Shown here: piece after piece, positions 49,516 through 58,706 of the stretch
How positions within the stretch are numbered: position 1 is the stretch's first letter
How the letters are laid out: each line of letters begins with the position of its first letter
Assembly (NCBI RefSeq): GCF_900104065.1
Contig: NZ_FNLC01000006.1
Span: 62,001 to 126,000, forward strand
From: Natronobacterium texcoconense
GTDB lineage: Archaea > Halobacteriota > Halobacteria > Halobacteriales > Natrialbaceae
Direction of reading: 5' to 3'
DNA length: 64,000 nucleotides
Program-made: the position numbers and the translations under genes
The notes under the pieces: model-generated
What the model was told of the DNA's origin: nothing
The model's input: only the letters and a program-made list of their open reading frames with translations
Databases searched by the model: none

Positions 49516-51741
49516 ATGCCTCGTGGATCGGACGCTGACCTGAGTCGCGACCTCGGCGTATTCGCGGTCTTTACTATCGCGTCGGGCACCATGATCGGTG
49601 CCGGCATCTTCGTCCTCCCGGGGCCGGCAGCGGAAGGGGCAGGCCCAGCCTCGGCGCTGTCGTTCGGGATCGCCGGGTTGATCGCGCTCGTCGCGACGAT
49701 GTGTGCGGTCGAACTCGCGACGGCCATGCCCAAGGCCGGCGGACCGTACTACTTCACGAGTCGGGCGATGGGGCCGCTGGTCGGCACCGTCGTCGGCTTC
49801 GGCGCGTGGCTCGCACTCATCTTCAAGGGGTCGTTCGCGCTCGAGGGACTGGGCTGGTACGTCACCGAGTTCTCTGCAGTGCCAGTCCTCGGCGTCGCCA
49901 TCGTTGGCGGTCTCCTGTTGATCCTCATTAACTGGGTCGGCGCCGAAGAAACCGGTCACCTTCAGAACTTCGTGGTGATCGGTCTCGTCGCGATTCTCGC
50001 GGTCTTTGCTGGTGGCGGCCTGTTCGCGGCGAACGCGGAGCTGTGGTCGCCGTTCGCGACCACGGGTGTCGAAGGGGTAATCACGACGACCGGCCTCGTG
50101 TTCATCTCCTATCTGGGGATCGTGAAGGCGACAGCGGTCGCCGAAGAGGTCGAGGATCCGGGCCGGACGCTGCCGCGGGCGCTGTTCGGTGCTGTCGTCT
50201 TCGTCACGCTGCTGTACGTCGGCGTTATGCTGATCGTCACCGGCGTCATGCCGATCGAGGCAATCGCCGGAAGCGACGCGCCCGTCGCCGAGGCAGGCCG
50301 CCTGTTCCTCGGTGGTCTCGGCGGCGCCGTCATCGCACTCGCGGGGATTTTCGCGACCGTTTCGACCGCCAACGCAGCGATCCTCTCGTCCTCGCGATTC
50401 CCCTTCGCGATGTCTCGGGACGGCCTCGTCACACGGAAACTCGGGAAACCGTCACCACGGTTCGGGACGCCGGCCCGATCCATCTGGCTGACAGGCGGCG
50501 TGATGATCGCCCTCGTGTTGATTCTCGAGGTCGAGGATCTGGCGAAACTCGGCGGCACGTTCGGCATCCTCGTGTTCGCCTTGCTCAACGTCACGGTCGT
50601 TCTGCTCCGTCGGTCCCGGCCGGAGTGGTACGACCCTGACTACAGAGTGCCGTTCTCACCGGTGTTGCCGATCCTCGGTTCGGTCGCCGCGCTAGCGCTG
50701 ATCCCGTTCATGGGTGTGCTCTCTCAGGTGAGCGCCGTCGCGTTCGTCCTCGCCGGCGTCGGCTGGTACTACGTTCAGACGCAGCGAGGGGAGCCCGTAA
50801 AGCCGGATCACGACGTCCGTGACCAGGTGCTTGGCGCACAGTACCGACAGTCGATCGAGGAAAAACGATCCCGGATCGGAAACGTGGCGACCGGTGGCCC
50901 ACACGTCCTCGTCGAGACGGCAGAAGGCGAGACCAACCCCCACCTGCTGACCGCGATGCGGTCGTTCGTCGATCGGTTCGACGCCGACCTGGACGTACTC
51001 ACGATCACCGAGGTTCCACCCCAGATCCCGCTGTCGGAAGCGGACCACGAGGTCGACGACGACTGGATCGGCCGGATCGAACGGGAACTCGCCCTGCAAA
51101 ACCACGCCGTCGTCTTCGATCACGTCCGAACCCGTGACCGAACCGACGCACTCCTCGAGAGCGTCAACGAGCGAACCGAACTGGTCCTGGTCGACTGGCA
51201 CGATCCGATCCGGAAACACCACCTGCAGGAGAGCCACGTCGACGAGATCCTGCGTTCGGAGTTTCCCGTCCGACTGGCCGTGTTGAAACACCGCGGGACG
51301 GGTGGAATCGGCGAAATCGTGGTCGCGACCGACTCCGGACCGTACGACCGTGCCGAAGTCGAACTGGCCGACGCGATCGCAACCGTCACGGGCGCGACGC
51401 TCACGCTGGTTACGGCTCTCCCACAGGATGCCTCCGAGGAGGCGACGACGTCGGCGCGGTCGTACCTCGAGGAGCTAACGGACGTGCTCTCGAGTCCGGC
51501 GGAGACGGAGGTACTCGAGGCTGCCGACGCGGACCGCGCACTCGTGCGGCGAGCGAACGAGGCGGATCTGCTGGTCATGGGTGCGCCGACCCACCCCGAC
51601 CGGGTGCGCGAGTTCTTCGGCCAGACCACGGACTTCGTCGCGGCCGAGACGGAGACGTCCGTGCTCGTGGTCAAAGAACCGGGAGAACAGGTGCCGTTCT
51701 CTCGGCGACTGTGGCGGCGACTCCAGCGGTTCGGCGACTAA
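49516..51741 (+). CDS. APC-family amino acid permease fused to USP domains
   Basis: The 741-residue protein has an N-terminal APC transporter of about 12 helices (residues 15-420; GTMIGAGIFVLPGPAAEGAGPA is the unwound helix 1 motif). A soluble C-terminal part with two universal-stress-protein-like domains follows (about 455-580 and 590-720). The last has a nucleotide-binding pattern VMGAPTHPDRVREFFGQTTDFVAAETETSVLVVKEP (G-x2-G-x9-G-S/T like). It probably imports amino acids or cations under control of a nucleotide. Its stop is next to the convergent CysD-like gene with no gap. Confidence 0.9.
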   Translation: MPRGSDADLSRDLGVFAVFTIASGTMIGAGIFVLPGPAAEGAGPASALSFGIAGLIALVATMCAVELATAMPKAGGPYYFTSRAMGPLVGTVVGFGAWLALIFKGSFALEGLGWYVTEFSAVPVLGVAIVGGLLLILINWVGAEETGHLQNFVVIGLVAILAVFAGGGLFAANAELWSPFATTGVEGVITTTGLVFISYLGIVKATAVAEEVEDPGRTLPRALFGAVVFVTLLYVGVMLIVTGVMPIEAIAGSDAPVAEAGRLFLGGLGGAVIALAGIFATVSTANAAILSSSRFPFAMSRDGLVTRKLGKPSPRFGTPARSIWLTGGVMIALVLILEVEDLAKLGGTFGILVFALLNVTVVLLRRSRPEWYDPDYRVPFSPVLPILGSVAALALIPFMGVLSQVSAVAFVLAGVGWYYVQTQRGEPVKPDHDVRDQVLGAQYRQSIEEKRSRIGNVATGGPHVLVETAEGETNPHLLTAMRSFVDRFDADLDVLTITEVPPQIPLSEADHEVDDDWIGRIERELALQNHAVVFDHVRTRDRTDALLESVNERTELVLVDWHDPIRKHHLQESHVDEILRSEFPVRLAVLKHRGTGGIGEIVVATDSGPYDRAEVELADAIATVTGATLTLVTALPQDASEEATTSARSYLEELTDVLSSPAETEVLEAADADRALVRRANEADLLVMGAPTHPDRVREFFGQTTDFVAAETETSVLVVKEPGEQVPFSRRLWRRLQRFGD

Positions 51742-52713
51742 TTACATGTAGCCGAGGTCGCGCAGCCGTTCCATCAGATCCTCTTTGTCCTGGGCACGGC
51801 CCGCTCGTTCGGTCGTCCCCTCGAGGTCCTGCAGCCAGGCGGGGTCGTCTTCAGTCTTCTCGGTGCTGATCTCGCTGCCGAGCGACCGGAACCCTTCCCA
51901 GTACTTCGGTGAGACGGGGGTGTCGAAAGGCTCGAGGTCGTCCGGCAGGTCGCCTTTGCCCTCGGGGACGTAGCCGTCGTCCGGGAACTCCTCGACGGTG
52001 TCCGGGACGACGAAGTTCCAGAAGGTCTCCCAGACGGCAGCCTCCTCGAACTGCAGGATGGGCTGGACGCGGTCGTGGGGCGGGTAGATGTCGGGGTCGT
52101 GACGCGGCGAGAAGAACGTCTCGTCCGCGCGGGCCTCCTGTTCGTCCCAGCGGACACCCGAGATGATGCCGTCGGTCTCGTACTCCTCGATCGCGTCGTT
52201 GAGTGCGACGGTCTTCAGCAGGTGGTTGCCGACGTAGGTATCGAGCAGGAACGGGAAGGTATCCTCCTCGTACTCGAGGATGTCCCGGACGTGGCGGCGG
52301 TTGTGCTCGGAGAGGTCCGAAATCTCGATTTCGTCGCCCGGTTCGAGGTCGTGTTCGTCGACGTAGTCGCCGATGTCCTCGTTGCGCGCGTAGATGACCT
52401 CGAGGCCCCATTTGTCGGCCCAGTGGTCGACGAAGTCGTGGATCTCGTCGAAGTGCTGGTAGTGGTCGATGAAGATGGCGGGCGGCACCTCGAGGTCGTA
52501 CCGGTCGGCGACCTGGGTGACGAAATAGAGGACGAGCGTCGAGTCCTTCCCACCGGTCCACATGACGGCGGGGTTGTCGTACTGCTCGAGTCCCTGTCGG
52601 GTGACCTCGACTGCTTTCTCTATCTTGTCGTTGACGTGGGGGTAGTCGTCGGGGTCTTCACCGGTTCCATCGTCGTAGTCGACGTCGGCGTACTGGGGAG
52701 GTTTCTGGCTCAT
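51742..52713 (-). CDS. CysD/PAPS-reductase-family ATP pyrophosphatase
   Basis: The 323-residue protein has the PP-loop TGGKDST (residues 53-59, AVMWTGGKDSTLVLYF), FIDHYQHFDEIHDFVDHWADKWG, GVRWDEQEARADETFFSPRHD and a C-terminus TTERAGRAQDKEDLMERLRDLGYM that matches CysD (sulfate adenylyltransferase small subunit) more than PAPS reductase. CysN is absent here, so the reaction may be adenylation of another substrate. Expression probably begins leaderless from a TATA box at 52741-52747. Confidence 0.85.
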   Translation of the reverse strand: MSQKPPQYADVDYDDGTGEDPDDYPHVNDKIEKAVEVTRQGLEQYDNPAVMWTGGKDSTLVLYFVTQVADRYDLEVPPAIFIDHYQHFDEIHDFVDHWADKWGLEVIYARNEDIGDYVDEHDLEPGDEIEISDLSEHNRRHVRDILEYEEDTFPFLLDTYVGNHLLKTVALNDAIEEYETDGIISGVRWDEQEARADETFFSPRHDPDIYPPHDRVQPILQFEEAAVWETFWNFVVPDTVEEFPDDGYVPEGKGDLPDDLEPFDTPVSPKYWEGFRSLGSEISTEKTEDDPAWLQDLEGTTERAGRAQDKEDLMERLRDLGYM

Positions 52714-52740
52714 CGCTCGTAATTAGATATAATTACCTCA

Positions 52741-52747
52741 TTTAAAT
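52741..52747 (-). promoter_or_regulatory. TATA box of the CysD-like gene
   Basis: TTTAAAT lies in an AT-rich patch 28-34 bases from the ATG at 52713 on the minus strand, the spacing for a leaderless haloarchaeal transcript. Confidence 0.55.
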
Positions 52748-52918
52748 CGTTTTGGGGGACGGAAACCTCTGACGGAACTTTCCGCGAGGGCGAAGTCGAA
52801 ATACGCTGTAAAGTGGGTGTAGGGCCAAAATTCGGCGTTCAGGAAATCACACTGTGATCGGCGAGGGCAGCAATATTCGCCCATACAACTAACTTTTAGA
52901 GAGTTTCATCGAATCGGA

Positions 52919-54028
52919 TCAGTCGAGCGGGGCCGCCTCGAGTCGTCGATCCGGATCCGCCACGTCGAGTTCCCGCTGGAGCAGGCTGACGATGCGTCGG
53001 CTGGCCAGTCCGTCGCCGTAGGGTCGGGGATGGGAGTTGGGGTACCAGTCCGCCGCGAGCGCCGCGCGAATTCGGGCGGGATCCGAACCGACCAGCTGAT
53101 TCCAGCCGGCGTCGACGGTCTCCTCCCACTCGGTTTCCTCCCGCAAGGTGACACATCGCGTCTCGAGGAAGAACGCTTCCTTCTGGACGCCACCCGAATC
53201 CGTCGCGACGCGTTCGGCCGCGTCGAGCAGTCGAACGAAGTCGAGGTAGCCCTGGGGTTCGATCACCTCGAGTTCCTCGGTCGCTCGCTCCCAGAGTCCG
53301 TACGCCTGAAGTCGGTCGACCGTCCGCGGGTGAGCCGGGAAGACGACCGGGAGCGGGGCGTCGACCAGCGCGTCGACGATCGACGCCAGGTTCGACCTGA
53401 CGTCGGTGTTTCGCTGGCGATGGACCGTCGCGAGGACGAACTCGCCCTCGCGGAGGCCGAGTTCCGAGAGGATCGACGACGCCTCGCTCGAGCGGTCGCG
53501 GGCCTCGAGTAAGGCGTCGTACATCACGTCGCCGGTCCAGAAGACGCCCTCGGAGATGCCCTCCGCGGCGAGGTTGCCGACGGCGGCCTCGCTCGGCGCG
53601 AAACAGAGTTCGGAGGCGTGGTCCGTCAAGATACGATTGATCTCCTCGGGCATCTCGCGATTCCCACTGCGGAGGCCGGCCTCGACGTGGGCGACCGTGG
53701 CGTCGCGTTTCGAACCGACGATAGCGCCCGCAAGCGTCGAGTTGGTGTCGCCGTACAGCAAGATTGCGTCGGGCTGGACCGACTCGAGTACCGGCTCGAG
53801 TCGCGTTATCATCGCCGCCGTCTGGCGACCGTGGGTGTCGGAAGCGACCCCAAGGTTGTACTCGGGTTCGGGGATGTCCAGTTCCTCGAAGAAGACGTCC
53901 GACATCTCCTCGTCGTAGTGTTGGCCTGTGTGGACGAGGGTCTCCTCGCCGACGTCACGGATCTTTCTCGAGACGACCGCGGCCTTGACGAACTGCGGTC
54001 GCGCACCGACGATCGAGCAGACCCGCAT
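52919..54028 (-). CDS. wecB: UDP-N-acetylglucosamine 2-epimerase WecB
   Basis: The 369-residue GT-B-fold enzyme starts MRVCSIVGARPQFVKAAVVS. It has VHTGQHYDEEMSDVFFEELDIPEPEYNLGV, AILLYGDTNSTLAGA, VAHVEAGLRSGNREMPEEINR and the C-terminal VATDSGGVQKEAFFL, all diagnostic of non-hydrolysing WecB. It makes UDP-ManNAc for surface polysaccharide or N-glycan synthesis. The reading frame is open upstream, but that sequence is not protein-like. No wecC or glycosyltransferase lies next to it in the window. Confidence 0.95.
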   Translation of the reverse strand: MRVCSIVGARPQFVKAAVVSRKIRDVGEETLVHTGQHYDEEMSDVFFEELDIPEPEYNLGVASDTHGRQTAAMITRLEPVLESVQPDAILLYGDTNSTLAGAIVGSKRDATVAHVEAGLRSGNREMPEEINRILTDHASELCFAPSEAAVGNLAAEGISEGVFWTGDVMYDALLEARDRSSEASSILSELGLREGEFVLATVHRQRNTDVRSNLASIVDALVDAPLPVVFPAHPRTVDRLQAYGLWERATEELEVIEPQGYLDFVRLLDAAERVATDSGGVQKEAFFLETRCVTLREETEWEETVDAGWNQLVGSDPARIRAALAADWYPNSHPRPYGDGLASRRIVSLLQRELDVADPDRRLEAAPLD

Positions 54029-54417
54029 CAGTTCACCTCCCCGGATCCGTGGAACCGAACGTCCTGGCTGGCCGATCCGACGCACGAACCGCAGCGAGCG
54101 CGGGTGCCCGTCGGACTGCTGTGGAGGGACGATTTGAGTCGAAAGACGTTCACCTCGGATATCATGTAGCGACCCTTCCAGAATGTGGTATATCGTTATC
54201 AGCGCACTAATCGTCGGAAGTGAAACGATGACGCCGATCCGACGGCACAGGCCGGGATCGAGTCGGCCGAACCCGTTCCGACGGTCGCGGTGACACAACT
54301 GAAGCAACACGTTTCGGCGCGACATCCGCTCCGTACGGGTTCGTCCGCCCGCTCGTCTTCAAAGACGGAGTAATTAACCTCAACGCAAATTCCCGACTAC
54401 TTCCAAGACCGGCCATC
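54029..54417. other. Intergenic region with a 45-codon ORF coupled to wecB
   Basis: On the minus strand ATG 54165 opens a 45-codon frame (MISEVNVFRLKSSLHSSPTG..., with one CGSC pair) whose TGA (54028-54030) overlaps the wecB ATG as TGATG. It might be a small upstream gene or a leader peptide, or chance. The remaining 54170-54417 contains the divergent promoters (AT-rich patch at 54365-54395) and nothing else I recognise. Confidence 0.35.
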
Positions 54418-54729
54418 GTGACCGAACGGCCACCCTCCCCACCGACGGCCGGCACCGGACCCGCTCTCTCCGGCACGGGCGGCGGTTCCGAGGACCGCGT
54501 CGTCGTGACGACCGCACAGCTAGCCACACAACTCGAGGAGTGGACCGACTACCGCCCGGACGAGCAACTCCTCGAGAACGTTCTGCTCGAACTGGATCGT
54601 CGTGACTACCTCGAGTGGGAGACGATCACGCGCAACGGCGACTACTGCTGGGACCTCACCGATACCCCCGAGCGACTCGGGAAAGCGATCGCCGCAGTCG
54701 TTACCGCCCTCCTCCAGGCGGATCCGTGA
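54418..54729 (+). CDS. Small protein with winged-helix-like core, 103 residues
   Basis: A GTG at 54418 opens MTERPPSPPTAGTGPALSGT, a disordered Pro/Gly-rich start. A compact region follows, TAQLATQLEEWTDYRPDEQLLENVLLELDRRDYLEWETITRNGDYCWDLTDTPERLGKAIA, resembling the helix-helix-wing pattern of small DNA-binding winged helices. No named family recognised. It is divergent from wecB. Confidence 0.65.
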   Translation: MTERPPSPPTAGTGPALSGTGGGSEDRVVVTTAQLATQLEEWTDYRPDEQLLENVLLELDRRDYLEWETITRNGDYCWDLTDTPERLGKAIAAVVTALLQADP

Positions 54730-54941
54730 CGGTTCGGGGATGAATACCGCGAGAAAGGACGTATTGAGTCGAGATACTGTCGGCATACACGGACGGACAG
54801 GTGACAGAGACTGTTCTGCGTTGCCGTCTGTTCAGTAGTTCGGCTCGAGACCGTCAGCCGCGACGGATTGGAACCGCCGTTCTCGAGCGGACGTGATAGT
54901 CGAGTGATTTAATTGACGGATACGAGTATCGAGGAGTGAGA

Positions 54942-55454
54942 ATGCCGGACAAACGCGATCGGTTGATCCTGAGCAAAGCGACGACGTTCGCGAGTCAGGA
55001 CTCGTACGCCGTTCGAGAGACCGACATGGAGTACCTCGAGTCGCTCCGGACGGACCTGGAGCTACACAAGTCCGAGGTCGACGACCTGCTGGACGAACCG
55101 ACCAACTGGTACACGAACCACCAGCGGTCGGGTGGCACACACGAGTTCACGCGACTGGACTTCTTCCGAATCAAGGACATGCTCGAGGTCGAGTACCTCC
55201 GCGAACTCGCCGACATCGACGAGAACGAGGTCTCCCGCGCGCTCAACAACTCCCGGGGCTGGTACGAGGAGCAACTCGAGGACGGGTTCAAGATCGACGA
55301 CTTCAACGAGGTCGTCGTGTTCCTCGTGACGGTTGCAATCTTACAATACGAGGCCGACGCCCTGAACGGGGACCTCGAGGACCTCCATCGAGTCGACATC
55401 GTCGAGGCGGAGTTCGTCGAGGACGTTCAGGAGTCGGTTTCCCTCGAGTTCTAA
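54942..55454 (+). CDS. Conserved haloarchaeal protein, 170 residues, unknown
   Basis: I use ATG 54942 (MPDKRDRLILSKATTFASQDSYAV); a GTG six bases upstream is an alternative. The protein is acidic and nearly all helical, with motifs NWYTNHQRSGGTHEFTRLDFFRIKDMLEVEYLRELADIDENEV and RGWYEEQLEDGFKIDDFNEVVVFLVTVAILQYEADAL. A TATA-like TTTAAT about 27 bases upstream supports transcription starting near the ATG. No function visible; codon usage is ordinary. Confidence 0.75.
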   Translation: MPDKRDRLILSKATTFASQDSYAVRETDMEYLESLRTDLELHKSEVDDLLDEPTNWYTNHQRSGGTHEFTRLDFFRIKDMLEVEYLRELADIDENEVSRALNNSRGWYEEQLEDGFKIDDFNEVVVFLVTVAILQYEADALNGDLEDLHRVDIVEAEFVEDVQESVSLEF

Positions 55455-55516
55455 TAGCAGTCGGTTTCTTCTGGCGGAGAGAAAGTTATTTCGTCGCTGA
55501 CTCGTCACCGAACAAT

Positions 55517-56848
55517 ATGGTTCCCGACCCGTCGTCGATCAGCCGACGACAGCTTCTCGGTGGGCTCGCCGGCGGTGCGACGCTCGGAAGCGGTGCCCTC
55601 GTCGCCACCGGCGTGACCCGACCGACAGCCCTCCCGAACGTACTGACCGACTGGGCGACCAACTACTATCCGACGCCGCCCGCGCCGAGTTCGCTCTGGC
55701 AGCCGACGGTAACCGAAGCCCACGCTCGCGAGGCCGTCGAACTGCTCGCCGAAACCGAAGACGAGGCCCTCGAACGCTGGGACGACATAGAGGACGACGA
55801 CGGTCGGTTCGTCACCGGCTCCGGCGGCTGGCTCTCGAGCGCCGAGGAATCGCTCGAGGACGGCGAGTACGAGGACGCCCTCTCCCGGGCCAGATACGGG
55901 ATGCGATTCGCCGGCGAAGACCTGGGACGAGTGCGCGCGGAACACGGTGAGGAAGACCTCGAGGCGCTCGCAGGTCGCGCCGACGCCCTGCTCGAGCGGG
56001 TCGACACAGTGGTCGACGACATAGAGGGTCGGCCAGTGGCCGATCCGGAACGCGACCTGGCGTGGTACGTCCACGTCGAGTCGGAACTGCAGCGCGGACG
56101 CCACCTCGCGCAGTTCCGCGGACTCGAGGAGATCCACGACGACGACTCCGACCCACCGAACTACGACTCACGAAATATCGGTGAGATCACGTCGGAACTC
56201 CTGCGGGCGGAGATAGCAGTCGAGACCGGCGAACAGTACCGAGATCGACTGTGGGAACTGTTCGACAGCACGGAAGCACCCTACGACGACCACCTTCGGG
56301 GCCTCCTCGAGGAGTTCGGCACCGAACTCGAGCCGATGCCGACTCGAGACGAGGTCGAAGACGAGTACATCGGCGACCCCGAGGAGTACGGCCCCTACGA
56401 GTTCGCTCACTCTCGGCTCGCACAGTGGTGTTTCCCGACGTCGTTCTCCCCGCCCTGGCGACGGGACATCGACGAGGAGTTTCTCGTCCTCGAGGTGCTC
56501 GCGCTAGCGCGTGGACTCGTCGACTGGCGGGCCCACGAGTACGCGGTGGCGCAACTCGAGGTCGAACCAGACGACGAGGCGTTCGATCCCGGCCACATTC
56601 TCGCGGAAAAGCGCCGCGGGAAGTCGACCTACGACGACGTGATCGGCTCGGATCCTGCCCCGTTCATGGTCGTCCTCTCGGAGGAAGGGATCGGAAACCT
56701 TCGAATCGCGGACGTCCGTCGGGATTCGTGGGACGACAGGTGGCGGCCTTGGAACGAGCGCATCCAGGCCTACCTCAACGCGTTGCTCGGCCGGGCGAGG
56801 TTACAGGAGTATCCGGCGCCATACAAAGCTATTACCAATAAAAGATGA
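55517..56848 (+). CDS. Tat-signal helical protein, 443 residues, unknown
   Basis: The protein has a Tat signal (SRRQLLGGLAGGATLGSGALVATG) without a lipobox Cys, so it may be secreted or anchored by the uncleaved helix. The rest is predicted helical (EAHAREAVELLAETEDEALERWDDIEDDDGRFV..., DRLWELFDSTEAPYDDHLRGLLEEFG). It is reminiscent in layout of the lipoprotein at 11891. The last ten codons (PYKAITNKR) become AT-rich just before the low-GC island, so the 3' end may mark the island boundary or have been altered by the insertion. Confidence 0.75.
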   Translation: MVPDPSSISRRQLLGGLAGGATLGSGALVATGVTRPTALPNVLTDWATNYYPTPPAPSSLWQPTVTEAHAREAVELLAETEDEALERWDDIEDDDGRFVTGSGGWLSSAEESLEDGEYEDALSRARYGMRFAGEDLGRVRAEHGEEDLEALAGRADALLERVDTVVDDIEGRPVADPERDLAWYVHVESELQRGRHLAQFRGLEEIHDDDSDPPNYDSRNIGEITSELLRAEIAVETGEQYRDRLWELFDSTEAPYDDHLRGLLEEFGTELEPMPTRDEVEDEYIGDPEEYGPYEFAHSRLAQWCFPTSFSPPWRRDIDEEFLVLEVLALARGLVDWRAHEYAVAQLEVEPDDEAFDPGHILAEKRRGKSTYDDVIGSDPAPFMVVLSEEGIGNLRIADVRRDSWDDRWRPWNERIQAYLNALLGRARLQEYPAPYKAITNKR

Positions 56849-56959
56849 TTTTCATACCTTACTTAGCCTCAGTGCTATACAAGTGCTTTTAAAATAAGCA
56901 AATAAACAAATTAATGGCAATGAAAAAGAATCAAATCCTTCGAGGGAAATGCTTAGGTA

Positions 56960-57973
56960 ATGAGCAATTGGTCTCCTCCAGAGGATACACAGGTGGGAGA
57001 AGGGAATATATCGGCTCTGGAGGCAAGTCTACCGTTTGACCCCCACGACCTGGAGATTCAGCGGACCGAGTACGTGCCCCAGACCTACCAGCGACTATCC
57101 AAGAAGCAACGAAAACGCTTTGAAAAGTATTTGAACCGAAATAACGACTACGAGTTTGACCAAGTATATTCGTATCTTCTCAAGTGGAAAAACCCTGATA
57201 AGTACGATGATGGAATTGCACAGTCGTACGAGCGGTTAGCAAAAGAAGCACTTGGAATTCCGACGCAGATACGGAACGGAGGTGAAGAGGCGGTTTACCC
57301 CAACGATCAGCAGATCCAAACTTTCAAAGAACTCTACGTAGCAAGCCAGTGTTTTCTTGAAATCCATTTTGGAACCACTGACGAATCAGCAACTAAAACC
57401 GTGTATCGGGGAATCCGCGAAAATTCAATGGCCAAGATCGTGGCACAAGCAATTGATTTCCCTGATTCTGATCGGTATTATTTCAAAACGTCAACAGTAG
57501 CTAACTTCACTGGAATTGAGGGTATTGGTCACTATCATTCGGATGGTATCTTAGTCAAATGGCGTGTCCCACGTGAAAAAATCATACTCGCGGCTGATCG
57601 GCTATTCAACACACCAGCCCACGAAGATGAACTTCAGATAGCCGGCGGTACTATTCTCGTGGAGGGCAACGGTGTTATTCACGAAGGAACTACATCTGGA
57701 ACAACACGTCGTCTACAAACGGTGATCCAAGGGATGGACTCGCCTGAATCACTGAACGACGTTGATCACAAAGATATTGCAGATTTAGTAGAACTGATGT
57801 ATCATCATGATGAACCAGTGACGACAACAGAAGGAGCAGAACGGCTTGAAGAATGGTTCTATGAAGTGAACTCGAGGGAGCTATATTCTGCGATGAAGAC
57901 AGAAGCACTAAACGCACAAGTGCAGTACCTCATGGAAGCAGGACAAGGAAATGAAAGAGATGTTTTAAGATAA
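56960..57973 (+). CDS. ADP-ribosyltransferase-like protein with R-S-E triad
   Basis: The 337-residue protein carries the three ART motifs in order: Arg150 in TVYRGIR, the S/T-S-T strand at 177-179 in YYFKTSTVANF, and E222-D-E224 in HEDELQIAGGTILV, the ExE active site of R-S-E toxins and effectors. The spacing (about 28 and 45 residues) fits the fold. The N-terminal 130 residues are charged and helical, possibly a targeting or inhibitory domain. It would transfer ADP-ribose from NAD+ to a protein or nucleic acid. It is the first gene of the low-GC island, with a TATA-like TTTTAAAATAAG at 56887-56898. Toxin, antiviral effector or modification enzyme all remain possible. Confidence 0.75.
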   Translation: MSNWSPPEDTQVGEGNISALEASLPFDPHDLEIQRTEYVPQTYQRLSKKQRKRFEKYLNRNNDYEFDQVYSYLLKWKNPDKYDDGIAQSYERLAKEALGIPTQIRNGGEEAVYPNDQQIQTFKELYVASQCFLEIHFGTTDESATKTVYRGIRENSMAKIVAQAIDFPDSDRYYFKTSTVANFTGIEGIGHYHSDGILVKWRVPREKIILAADRLFNTPAHEDELQIAGGTILVEGNGVIHEGTTSGTTRRLQTVIQGMDSPESLNDVDHKDIADLVELMYHHDEPVTTTEGAERLEEWFYEVNSRELYSAMKTEALNAQVQYLMEAGQGNERDVLR

Positions 57974-58083
57974 CTCAGCACCCTATTCACGGGAACGTGG
58001 CGTAACTTTTCTCCTATTTGGTCCTACCCACCTGAAATCAATGCCACAGTATTAAGTGCAGGGCTGTCTACTAATTCACAAGG

Positions 58084-58350
58084 ATGCCTATTCGGCGAGG
58101 AACGCTTCGGGACGACGATGGCGATTCAGCCGACGGGAGAGTATTCTATAACCAAATTAGTGATACCCCAGACGATGCTATTGTCGTAGATCTTCGAAAA
58201 GACGAAGAGAGCCTCAACTGGACGAAATATGGACCAGAAGATTCGAGGATTCGATTTAGTAATTGGTCGGATGAAATGGCACACGAACGGCTTGTTGATG
58301 CGCGAGAGCGCCTGAGGGAAATTCGGAGCCAAGACTCAGATTCTGCGTAG
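58084..58350 (+). CDS. Small acidic protein in the defence island, 88 residues
   Basis: The protein starts MPIRRGTLRDDDGDSADGRV and has a central strand-rich part (DAIVVDLRKDEESLNWTKYGPEDSRIRFSNWSD), then a C-terminal helix (AHERLVDARERLREIRS). A TATA-like tattaag about 27 bases before the ATG suggests its own leaderless transcript. It follows the ART gene by 110 bp. It could be an immunity or antitoxin partner, but nothing in the sequence proves it, and I recognise no family. Confidence 0.6.
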   Translation: MPIRRGTLRDDDGDSADGRVFYNQISDTPDDAIVVDLRKDEESLNWTKYGPEDSRIRFSNWSDEMAHERLVDARERLREIRSQDSDSA

Positions 58351-58706
58351 AACGATATTATCTGTTCTTTTCGGCAGAAATATAATTTCCTTCAAATATA
58401 TTGTTCATATGGTGCTCTGTTGGATAGCAATGTTAGCCGGTGCAGTCAGAATTTGAGTTATCTTATTATTGACTGACGAAGATAATTTTAAGATCGGTAC
58501 CACCCCATTTAACTCGAAAATCACTATTCAATCAGCAGAATTTGGAAAGCTTGCTACTCTCGATGTAGAGTAGAACAGGCTGAAATCGCAGGCCAAGTTA
58601 ATGCCAGAGGTACCCCATAAGAAGTGGATCTATTTAATAACCGAAGTTCAAATTCAGGATAGATTTTTGAAGGATGAGTTACTTGATTCTTTTAGAATAC
58701 TGTTAG
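58351..58706. other. AT-rich spacer within the defence island
   Basis: This is very AT-rich with no convincing gene. A TATA-like tatttaataa at 58631-58640 could drive the operon beginning at 58707 with a leader of about 45 bases. A 51-codon frame at 58601-58756 overlaps that gene in another frame and is not favoured. Confidence 0.4.
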
